Positions 31,016 through 42,255 of a DNA stretch of 64,000 nt are shown here, piece after piece. Every line of letters begins with the position of its first letter. The stretch's first letter is position 1. The translations under genes were made by a program, and so were the position numbers. The DNA is from Zoroaster sp. YZ-2022 (lineage: Eukaryota; Echinodermata; Asteroidea; Forcipulatida; Zoroasteridae), in NCBI GenBank assembly GCA_029582265.1, contig CM055828.1, positions 17,433,430 through 17,497,429 of the forward strand, read 5' to 3'. The notes beneath the pieces are model-generated. The model made no database searches, was not told the DNA's origin, and was given only the letters and a program-made list of their open reading frames with translations.

Positions 31016-31295
31016 TCCACCCTCTAGAGTAGTGAAAACGTCCACACTGAAAAGCAGCCATTTTGGAAAAAGGCCTTACGCTTGAAATCAAAATAGGAAC
31101 ACTTTTTCAGGGCCTAGCGTATCCAAAATACTCACGGTTGGAAGTCAAGGATCCCAGGTTATGATAGTGAGCCATTTTTACACAATCCATCAAATGAATG
31201 GGCCTCAAATCTTTGTTTTTCAGAAAAATTTGTGGGTTTACACTTCATGGTAAACAGCTCAGCGCATGAATTCCTCACTATTTAGTGGCGTGCAC
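31016..31295 (-). repeat. Right arm of the ~4.1 kb inverted-repeat-flanked segment
   Basis: Reverse-complement counterpart of 27180-27420: CCACCCTCTAGAGTAGTGAA, CACACTGAAAAGCAGCCATTT, TTTTTCAGGGCCTAG, TGAATGGGCCTCAAAT and GCGCATGAATTCCTCACTAT. It contains ~40 bp extra relative to the left arm. Confidence 0.7.
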
Positions 31296-31374
31296 TAATT
31301 ACTACTCAATTGAGAATTTCACATGGTGTCACCGCAATTAGTCTTACTTATTACAAAACCAAATGAAAATAAAA

Positions 31375-31613
31375 AATTATCACGTTGGACTAGAAAATCA
31401 ATGAGCATTCCCGTTATCTTTCCATCACATCAAATGATGATAAATCTCCTTTCATAGCAAACAGTCCGGTGAAGTGGTGGTCTAATGGATTAGACGCTTG
31501 ACATCCGTACAGGCGATCCCGGTTCGAATCCTGCCTGCGTTTTTTTTCCCTTTTATTGTGTAGCAATACATTTCAAACCCTTTATTTAAGTAGGTTTATT
31601 TTAACCTATCTAA
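31375..31613 (+). repeat. tRNA-like repeat, copy 2
   Basis: Nearly identical to 30345-30590 (GTGGTCTAATGGATTAGACG, GGTTCGAATCC, then TTATTGTGTAGCAATACATT and AACCTATCTAATACCA). It sits outside the right inverted arm, so the duplication postdates or is independent of that structure. Confidence 0.6.
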
Positions 31614-31837
31614 TACCATAGAGAAAGGACCACGGAAGGAGTTACAACTTTAAGAACTTCAAAGCGCCAGACGTTCACCGCCGCGCTGATAAGACCTTCG
31701 TTTTTACGACCGCGATCGACTGCAAGCAAGCCTATGTAAACATTCGCCCCTTCACTCAGCGAGCACGGTCCAGCTGGCTCACTCTCCCTTTCCAGTGCAT
31801 TATGGGTAAAGCGCATGCGCAATTCTTTGTGTTTTCG

Positions 31838-34800
31838 TTTAAAAGTCATGTGATTTCCTAAAAGAGGAGAACCTAAGCTTTAATTTGGATATAAATTTGT
31901 ATGCCTCCCTTAAAAACTTTTAAAGTTATAACCGTCGCTAGAAATAATTTCATTCGTATTTGTGTTTTAATCACAACAATGTCGGGTGTTTACCCTGAGT
32001 TATGGCCCGTATTTTGACAGTATTTTGCGGAGGGCTCAGTGTGCATGGAGGCCATTTAAGGTATGAAGAAATTATCTAAATGTAAAAGTCATGTGATTTC
32101 CTAAAAGAGGAGAACCTAAGCTTTAATTTGGATATAAATTTGTCGGCCTCCTTTAAAAACTTTTAAAGTTATAACCGTCGCTAGAAATAATTTCATTCGT
32201 ATTTGTGTTTTAATCACAACAATGTCGGGTGTTTACCCTGAGTTATGGCCCGTACTTTGACCGTATTTTACGGAGGGCTAAGTGTGCATGGAGGCCGATT
32301 AAGGTATGAAGAAATTGTCTAAATGTAAAAGTCATGTGATTTCCTAAAAGAGGAGAACCTAAGCTTTAATTTGGATATAAATTTGTCGGCCTCCCTTAAA
32401 AACTTTTAAAGTTATAACCGTCGCTAGAAATAATTTCATTCGTATTTGTGTTTTAATCACAACAATATAGGCTGTCTACCCTGAGTTATGGCCCGTATTT
32501 TGACAGTATTTTGCGGAGGGCTAAGTGTGCATGGAGGCCATTTAAGGTATGAAGAAATTATCTAAATGTAAAAGTCATGTGATTTCCTAAAAGAGGAGAA
32601 CCTAAGCTTTAATTTGGATATAAATTTGTCGGCCTCCCTTAAAAATTTTAAAGTTATAACCGTCGCTAGAAATAATTTCATTCGTATTTGTGTTTTAATC
32701 ACAACAATGTCAGGTGTTTACCCTGAGTTATGGCCCGTATTTTGACCGTATTTTACGGAGGACTAAGTGTGCATGGAGGCCGTTTAAGGTATGAAGAAAT
32801 TGTCTAAATGTAAAAGTCATGTGATTTCCTAAAAGAGGAGAACCTAAGCTTTAATTTGGATATAAATTTGTCGGCCTCCCTTAAAAACTTTTAAAGTTAT
32901 AACTGTCGCTAGAAATAATTTCATTCGTATTTGTGTTTTAATCACAACAATATAGGCTGTCTACCCTGAGTTATGGCCCGTATTTTGACAGTATTTTACG
33001 GAGGGCTAAGTGTGCATGGAGGCCGTTTAAGGTATGAAGAAATTATCTAAATGTAAAAGTCATGTGATTTCCTAAAAGAGGAGAACCTAAGCTTTAATTT
33101 GGATATAAATTTGTCGGCCTCCCTTAAAAACTTTTAAAGTTATAACCGTCGCTAGAAATAATTTCATTCGTATTTGTGTTTTAATCACAACAATGTCGGG
33201 TGTTTACCCTGAGTTATGGCCCGTATTTTGACAGTATTTTACTGAGGGCTAAGTGTGCATGGAGGCCGTTTAAGGTATGAAGAAATTGTCTAAATGTAAA
33301 AGTCATGTGATTTCCTAAAAGAGGAGAACCTAAGCTTTAATTTGGATATAAATTTGTCGGCCTCCCTTAAAAACTTTTAAAGTTATAACCGTCGCTAGAA
33401 ATAATTTCATTCGTATTTGTGTTTTAATCACAACAATATAGGCTGTCTACCCTGAGTTATGGCCTGTATTTTGACAGTATTTTGCGGAGGGCTAAGTGTG
33501 CATGGTGGTCCGTTAAGGTATGAAGAAATTATCTAAATGTAAAAGTCATGTGATTTCCTAAAAGAGGAGAACCTAAGCTTTAATTTGGATATAAATTTGT
33601 CGGCCTCCCTTAAAGACTTTTAAAGTTATAACCGTCGCTAGAAATAATTTCATTCGTATTTGTGTTTTAATCACAACAATATAGGTTGTCTACCCTGAGT
33701 TATGGCCCGTATTTTGACCGTATTTTACGGAGGACTAAGTGTGCATGGAGGCCGTTTAAGGTATGAAGAAATTGTCTAAATGTAAAAGTCATGTGATTTC
33801 CTAAAAGAGGAGAACCTAAGCTTTAATAATTTGGATATAAATTTGTCGGCCTCCCTTAAAAACTTTTAAAGTTATAACCGTCGCTAGAAATAATTTCATT
33901 CGTATTTGTGTTTTAATCACAACAATATAGGTTGTCTACCCTGAGTTATGGCCCGTATTTTGACAGTATTTTGCGGAGGGCTCAGTGTGCATGGAGGCCA
34001 TTTAAGGTATGAAGAAATTATCTAAATGTAAAAGTCATGTGATTTCCTAAGAGGAGAACCTAAGCTTTAATTTGGATATAAATTTGTCGGCCTCCTTAAA
34101 AACTTTTAAAGTTATAACCGTCGCTAGAAATAATTTCATTCGTATTTGTGTTTTAATCACAACAATATAGGTTGTCTACCCTGAGTTATGGCCCGTATTT
34201 TGACCGTATTTTATGGAGGGCTAGTGTGCATGGAGGCCGATTAAGGTATGAAGAAATTATCTAAATGTAAAAGTCATGTGATTTCTAAAAGAGGAGAACC
34301 TAAGCTTTAATTTGGATATAAATTTGTCGGCCTCGCTTAAAAACTTTTAAAGTTATAACCGTCGCTAGAAATAATTTCATTCGTATTTGTGTTTTAATCA
34401 CAACAATATAGGCTGTCTACCCTGAGTTATGGCCCGTATTTTGACAGTATTTTGCGGAGGGCTCAGTGTGCATGGAGGCCATTTAAGGTATGAAGAAATT
34501 ATCTAAATGTAAAAGTCATGTGATTTCCTAAAAGAGGAGAACCTAAGCTTTAATTTGGATATAAATTTGTCGGCCTCCCTTAAAAACTTTTAAAGTTATA
34601 ACCGTCGCTAGAAATAATTTCATTCGTATTTGTGTTTTAATCACAACAATATAGGCTGTTTACCCTGAGTTATGGCCCGTATTTTGACCGTATTTTACTG
34701 AGGACTAAGTGTGCATGGAGGCCGTTTAAGGTATGAAGAAATTGTCTAAATGTAAAAGTCATGTGATTTCCTAAAAGAGGAGAACCTAAGCTTTAATTTG

Positions 34801-36844
34801 GATATAAATTTGTCGGCCTCCCTTAAAAACTTTTAAAGTTATAACCGTCGCTAGAAATAATTTCATTTCATTGTGTTTTAATCACAACAATGTCGGGTGT
34901 TTACCCTGAGTTATGGCCCGTATTTTGACCGTATTTTACGGAGGGCTAAGTGTGCATGGAGGCCGTTTAAGGTATGAAGAAATTGTCAAAAAGTAAGAGA
35001 CAGGTGATTTCATGAAAGAGGAGAACCTAAGCTTTAATTTGGATATAAATTTGTCGGCCTCCCTTAAAAACTTTTAAAGTTATAACCTTCGCTAGAAATA
35101 ATTTCATTCGTATTTGTGTTTTAATCACAACAATGTCGGTTGTTTACCCTGAGTTATGGCCCGTATTTTGACCGTATTTTACGGAGGGCTAAGTGTGCAT
35201 GGAGGCCGATTAAGGTATGAAGAAATTGTCTAAATGTAAAAGTCATGTGATTTCCTAAAAGAGGAGAACCTAAGCTTTAATTTGGATATAAATTTGTCGG
35301 CCTCCCTTAAAAACTTTTAAAGTTATAACCGTCGCTAGAAATAATTTCATTCGTATTTGTGTTTTAATCACAACAATATAGGTTGTCTACCCTGAGTTAT
35401 GGCCCGTATTTTGACAGTATTTTGCGGAGGGCTCAGTGTGCATGGAGGCCATTTAAGGTATGAAGAAATTATCTAAATGTAAAAGTCATGTGATTTCCTA
35501 AAAGAGGAGAACCTAAGCTTTAATTTGGATATAAATTTGTCGGCCTCCCTTAAAAACTTTTAAAGTTATAACCGTCGCTAGAAATAATTTCATTCGTATT
35601 TGTGTTTTAATCACAACAATATAGGTTGTCTACCCTGAGTTATGGCCCGTATTTTGACCGTATTTTGCGGAGGGCTAAGTGTGCATGGAGGCCGATTAAG
35701 GTATGAAGAAATTGTCTAAATGTAAAAGTCATGTGATTTCCTAAAAGAGGAGAACCTAAGCTTTAATTTGGATATAAATTTGTCGGCCTCCCTTAAAAAC
35801 TTTTAAAGTTATAACCGTCGCTAGAAATAATTTCATTTGTATTTGTGTTTTCATCACAACAATATTGGTTGTCTACCCTGAGTTATGGCCCGTATTTTGA
35901 CAGTATTTTGCGGAGGGCTCAGTGTGCATGGAGGCCATTTAAGGTATGAAGAAATTATCTAAATGTAAAAGTCATGTGATTTCCTAAAAGAGGAGAACCT
36001 AAGCTTTAATTTGGATATAAATTTGTCGGCCTCCCTTAAAAACTTTTAAAGTTATAACCGTCGCTAGAAATAATTTCAATTGTATTTGTCTTTTAATCAC
36101 AACAATATAGGCTGTCTACCCTGAGTTATGGCCCGTATTTTACGGAGGACTAAGTGTGCATGGAGGCCGTTTAAGGTATGAAGAAATTGTCTAAATGTAA
36201 AAGTCATGTGATTTCCTAAAAGAGGAGAACCTAAGCTTTAATTTGGATATAAATTTGTCGGCCTCCCTTAAAAAGCTTTAAAGTTATAACCGTCGCTAGA
36301 AATAATTTCATTCGTATTTGTGTTTTAATCACAACAATGTCGGGTGTTTACCCTGAGTTATGGCCCGTATTTTGACCGTATTTTACTGAGGGCTAAGTGT
36401 GCATGGAGGCCGTTTAAAGTATGAAGAAATTGTTTAAATGTAAAAGTCATGTGATTTCCTAAAAGAGGAGAACCTAAGCTTTAACTTGGATATAAATTTG
36501 TCGGCCTCCCTTAAAAACTTTTAAAGTTATACCCGTCGCTAGAAATAATTTCATTCGTATTTGTGTTTTAATCACAACAATGTCGGGTGTTTACCCTGAG
36601 TTATGGCCCGTATTTTGACCGTATTTTACGGAGGGCTAAGTGTGCATGGAGGCCGTTTAAAGTATGAAGAAATTGTCTAAATGTAAAAGTCATGTGATTT
36701 CCTAAAAGAGGAGAACCTAAGCTTTAATTTGGATATAAATTTGTCGGCCTCCCTTAAATTTTTTTAAAGTTATAACCGTCGCTAGAAATAATTTCATTCG
36801 TATTTGTGTTTTAATCACAACAATATAGGCTGTCTACCCTGAGT
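31838..36844 (+). repeat. 243-bp satellite array, ~20.6 units, cut by assembly gap
   Basis: AGTCATGTGATTTCCTAAAAG recurs every 242-243 bases from 31844. Each unit carries GAGGAGAACCTAAGC, AATTTGTCGGCCTCCC, ACCGTCGCTAGAAATAA and CCTGAGTTATGGCCCGTA. Two main variants alternate irregularly around 140 bp into the unit (GTCGGGTGTTTACC versus ATAGGCTGTCTACC). Units are a few percent different at most, implying recent homogenisation. The array breaks at the N run, so its true length is unknown. Confidence 0.95.
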
Positions 36845-37344
36845 NNNNNNNNNNNNNNNNNNNNNNNNNNNNNNNNNNNNNNNNNNNNNNNNNNNNNNNN
36901 NNNNNNNNNNNNNNNNNNNNNNNNNNNNNNNNNNNNNNNNNNNNNNNNNNNNNNNNNNNNNNNNNNNNNNNNNNNNNNNNNNNNNNNNNNNNNNNNNNNN
37001 NNNNNNNNNNNNNNNNNNNNNNNNNNNNNNNNNNNNNNNNNNNNNNNNNNNNNNNNNNNNNNNNNNNNNNNNNNNNNNNNNNNNNNNNNNNNNNNNNNNN
37101 NNNNNNNNNNNNNNNNNNNNNNNNNNNNNNNNNNNNNNNNNNNNNNNNNNNNNNNNNNNNNNNNNNNNNNNNNNNNNNNNNNNNNNNNNNNNNNNNNNNN
37201 NNNNNNNNNNNNNNNNNNNNNNNNNNNNNNNNNNNNNNNNNNNNNNNNNNNNNNNNNNNNNNNNNNNNNNNNNNNNNNNNNNNNNNNNNNNNNNNNNNNN
37301 NNNNNNNNNNNNNNNNNNNNNNNNNNNNNNNNNNNNNNNNNNNN
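36845..37344. other. Assembly gap (500 N)
   Basis: Exactly 500 N, a conventional placeholder length. It interrupts the satellite array on the left, and unique sequence resumes on the right. Confidence 0.99.
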
Positions 37345-40300
37345 AGGAGACGACTCAATCTCATGCAAGACACCACCAAGTTGTCTTGATCATAATAATG
37401 ATTTTCCGCGATCGCGGAAAATGGACGGAATTACGGAATTTGCTCCTCGAAACGGAAAACGGGATTTGAATCTGAAGGAAATAACTTTCGCAATTTTTAT
37501 TGATATAAAACATACTTTTGTAAATGGTTGTCCTCCTCAAAACGAATTGTTGATGACATTCAAATCCAGATTCAACAGATGATTACATAACAAATGTGTG
37601 TTGGCAAGATTAGAGCAACAAATCGGTTACGAATCAAATGTTAGCAAGCGTGACAGACATGGGGAGACCCGACATGTAATGCTGTAGCTTTTCGGTCAGC
37701 GCACGGGTGAAAATCATCACACACTGGTACGCAGGTCGCAGGTGTCTTTTTGCGTTTATCGGCAGGTTTATTTTTCTCCGTTCAATCATCAACCATTCGT
37801 TTATATCTAACTTTGGTTTAGTGACATGTAGGTTGTGCTTATTCACCTCATACAGTGTCCAAAACCTGGTAAACCATCCTATTTTGGACACCAGTTAACG
37901 TGAAAAAATGGAGGACATACCGCTTTCGCTACAACAATCATGTGATGTGTGTCTGACGTCGTGGCGTATACGGCTGTTGCACGTTTTGCGTGTGCGTGCG
38001 TGGCGGTGGCGGTGCAGTATTAATGACTGAGGAAGCTTAACATTATGGGCGAATCTTCGCGTTCCAACCGAACGACTATTTCATTATCGTCTTAGAATTA
38101 TTTCTTCTCATCACAACAAAAACAATATCAAAAGAATAAATGGGTTCGAAAATGACATTCATTAAACATCGTAAACCGCCTATTTTTATGGTGCTCTATC
38201 CTTGTGGTTTAGATGTACTTCAATGACCGGTTTCAGTTGCTTCAACTTGTGTTAAATTGGCTCTCGTTGACATTACGCACCTGTCGTTGAATATTACAGC
38301 AAGATTGTCTCCTAGGGCTCGAAGTTCATATGAAATTTTAATAACTTGAAGTTTGTTTTAGCCAAGCATTAACACTGCCCACACTGTTGTATTAGGAAGC
38401 CAGAATAGATTGTGAACAGCTATGAAAATAAAATGGCATCAATAATCAAGAAAAAGACTAATCGAAAGGCCTTCCATTAGTGCGTTTATGTGCATGTGAG
38501 CGTGCTAAGCAAAGTTTAGTGATGATTTGGTAATGAAGATGGGAAATATTCTTTTCTGCAAATTTTTGTGAACATAGTGTAGATTTCCAAGCACAGAGTT
38601 GACACTCCGTGACAGACTCAGTCTGGAGAGCAAGAAACATGTAAAAACAACCAAGCCAAGATTGCTGCTGCCGCAAAGCTAAGTCAGATGGTGATGCGCC
38701 AACCTCCAGCTTAAACGTCAGGTGAATTCCGGTTTTCAGCATTTCAACCGAATGATCCAGTGGTAGAGAAGAATTCTATTCTGGACTTTGTTAACGTGTG
38801 TACAATGGCAGTTTCAGCCAGTAAGATAGGTTTTATTTTTAAGGTGCTTTATTTTGACAGCTTTTTTTTCAAAGTTAAACTGAAAAGTATCTTAATCAAA
38901 ATGAAAAGCCCTGTTAAAGTGTCTAGCAGTGCAAATGGAGGGCAATGTGGCATTATGGGGGAGGGAGGTATGTACAACCAAAGTTAATTTGCTCATAAAT
39001 TGCCAGATGGCCATGATTCAGATAAATTCCCCAAGCTTTTTCCCACTTTTTCCCACGTTTTTTTTCTCTCATTACAGATCATGTTTCAATCTGTTTTATT
39101 ATAGAAATCATGTAACGACTAAATTATTTTGATGTGCCTTTTTGACCTTCAGAAGAAAAATGGAGAAAGCAGCTCCTCTTTCAAAGAGGCTCAAGGAAAT
39201 TCTGGAAACAAAATAGTAAGATTACCTTTGAGAGGACTTCGATGATGAGAATGAGACTGGGACTACCATGATGACAGTTTTGTACAAAAATCAAAACGTG
39301 GTTCATGGTGAGTTGACAAACATTTATGTTTAAATTTATATTTTGTAAAATAAACCAGCACATTTTATTGAAATGCCATTACCTGCAACATTATGTGCGG
39401 GCCCTATTTTGAAAGAAATGATGTAAGTACATTTTTGGAGATTTTGGAGATAAAGCCATTCGGCCCCACTAAAAGTGAGGGCATGCTATTTACGATTCTG
39501 AAACTCTCAACATCAGGCAATGAATCGTTTGGAAGATACACTCTGTATGTTGAAGCCTTAAAAATTCAAAGTTTGTGACTAATTTCTACAAAAAACGGTT
39601 ATTCATCATCAAACTTACATTTATTTGGAAAGAAGCTTGAATAAGGTAAAGTGTTGTGTCTCTGACATACAATTCACTTTAGCAAATTAATCAAACATGG
39701 CTTTCTAAATATTGTATATGGTGCACATACAACCATTTCCAAGCAAAATTGTACTGTAACTCAAACTTTTGGACAAATGTATGTCTCCACTTACATCATT
39801 TTATCTAGTTAGAAAGGAACTATTGAGGGCGCTATTGTTGAGCTAAAAGTTGTCACCAACAGACGTGACCATTGGGCATTTTAACCCACAAACAAATATA
39901 ATTACATTTAATTTACTAAAAATGTAAATACTCAGTTCAAGTCGAGGTCATCATGAATAGAGGCAGGATCCTTCTGGAGTTGGCTTTAGAAAAACAAGCC
40001 TCGTAATGGTGTCGCTGACAAGGCACGTTAGCGTTCTCGCCTCCCATTGGCCCTACAATATTTAGTTTAGAAGTCGTGCACCAGCGTGTTGCTGGTACCT
40101 GCGCAGGGCAAAGTACCAGTTCCCGCGGTATCTGCAACATTCCTTTGACAACAGAGGTCGCCCTCTGTGTAAACAATCAACTTTGACCCTATCTAGCGCG
40201 CCGAGTTTAAAATAATCCTTTTCCTTCAAAATTGACGTTACAAACATCTCAACTCATGAATAAACGACACACAAGCACATTGAGTGGACAACAAAACCGT

Positions 40301-41880
40301 ACCAAGAAGATGTGTAATGGACCAAAAATTGGTTGCTAAGGTAATTATTTATATTTAAAAAAAGTAAGGGTTAAAACACTTGAATTTAAACCATAAGTTC
40401 TCAGTTTCAAAAGTTTTTGAAGAATTGAAAATAGTTTTCATGAGATGAATGGTTTGAATTTACCAACGCGCTTACACTCTTCTTACACTTTTTTTCCTTT
40501 TAAGCATTTCAGAAACCTATAAAATGGAGCATCATCTTACTGTTCTGGAAGCACTTTGTCGAATCTGTGGAAACAGACAAATGAGCTCAGCCTATAAAGC
40601 GAAACGAAAATCTAAATCAGTTGTAGTGATATGGTGATAATAACATAAATTAATCAGAAAATTAATTATTGTTATTAAAATGATTCCCTTGCTTTACACG
40701 CGAGCTGCATGCGTACGCGTGCTGCATGCGTGCGTAAGCGTATGCGTGAGTTGATCTTTCTAAGAAAATAATATTTTGTTCTAGAATGAAAATAATAAGT
40801 AGCGCGGTTAAATAGGTTTGCTGATGGAATAAGAAGTCGTCGGAGATTGATTGGGATAAAGAGAGGAACTGATGAGTTTGCATCAGTGACTAATAAAAAA
40901 AAAGTGATCGTCAACTGGTAATCCTGTCTCATTGTTGTGTGTTTATTCAATCTTTGGCTCAATCGATAAACCCCGTACTTCGCACGAAGTCATTTACAAT
41001 CACTTGTACGAGATAACCTTGCTACACCAAACTCAAGCCGCTGTTTGTATGCAAGGGTCAAGGACATTTTCTCTCACTAGATTTGACATGTGATAACCAC
41101 AGCAGCACCCTTCTCATATCTGCTTAAGCTGTCTGTCAAAATTAACAAAACCACAAATACCCAGAGATACCTCGTCTCCACCGGCCTGAACATGGAAATC
41201 CTTGTGAAATTTGCCGGAGTTTAATTCACAGCAAAGCATAGGTGACATAGGCCGGCCATGCAAGAAAAGCGAGGAAGGCCAGCAGCAACTGACCCTACGA
41301 GACATTTGGATCAACCAACAGAGATTGAAACAAATCTTACAAAGGCCCCTGACAGCTCCCATCACAAAGGATATGGAGAGAATTGCCACCCATGTACTAA
41401 AGACAAACCACATCAATCGGGAGGTAACAACAGAATTTTCAATATATGTAAACCTCTAGTCACCACCAAAAGAAAAATGGTAGTAACGCAATATTTACAC
41501 ATCCGGGAACTTCATACCCTCATGAATCATTTCTATTTTTTGATTTTTTCCCTCAAAACTTTAACATCGCTTTTATAGCCCAAACAGAAGTGCCTTAGTA
41601 TCCAATGACAAAATGTCCCCGAGTTGACTATTTTATCCACGAACAAATTCGCAGGGATTTTCTGTTTGGATTTTTTGTGTGAAATTAGACTCAACATGAC
41701 GTGAAAGAAGCCTTTGTTAACATAATAAGGGTCAATAAACTGATACAATCATGAATAATGCGGCTAACAGTGATGACGAAAACCCCGCGAAAACCTCGTT
41801 TGTTTACATCGCTCTACTTAGTATGCTAATAAGCTCTTGAAGTTGCGCATGCGCACAAGCTAAACTTTGCCACAGAACGT
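37345..41880. other. ~4.5 kb intergenic DNA without a supported gene
   Basis: No ORF here shows a recognisable domain. Notable items are a perfect 22-bp palindrome at 37401-37422 centred on CGCGATCGCG; CA/CG-rich short repeats (GCTGCATGCGTACGCGTGC) at 40706-40740; and an exon-like stretch around 41211-41459 with two competing frames, one with an AT-hook-like KRGRPAA. I make no functional claim. Confidence 0.5.
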
Positions 41881-42255
41881 ACGTGAAGGCCAACAAAAGA
41901 AAAAGACAGGTAATATTTTGTTTAGGCCTCACCGCTACTGCATAGACAAAAATTACTGTGGGCTGCTGCTGAGTTACGCTTAGCCTTAGCCTAACGTTAA
42001 GGCATATGCTCTAGCCTACATAACCTGGATTTGTAACGTTATGCATACAGTAAGCTATTAAAGTATTGAATATTTCAATCTTTAAAGAAAAAACATAATT
42101 AAATGCTTTGCATAGATAGGAAAACAAAAATCAGTTTGTATTGCTTATTAATAATTGTTTACAATAATGTTTTATGTAGGTAAAATGCAGCTAATGACAC
42201 ATAAAATTATTCTTTAAAATTATATTTACACATGAATATCTAAAGTGCTGCAACG

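Noticed and set aside
36811..37379. Two ~180-codon ORFs on the minus strand
   Set aside because: They are almost entirely read through the N gap and carry no information.
37634..37891. 85-codon minus-strand ORF (MSKIGWFTRFWTLYEV...)
   Set aside because: No domain recognised and no neighbouring exons. Part of it is an imperfect inverted repeat of GTGTCCAAAA, so coding status is unsupported.
41211..41578. Possible exon with KRGRPAA AT-hook or RPLTAPITKDMERIATHVL
   Set aside because: Two frames are equally open, no convincing splice sites, and no recognisable domain; not enough to call a gene.
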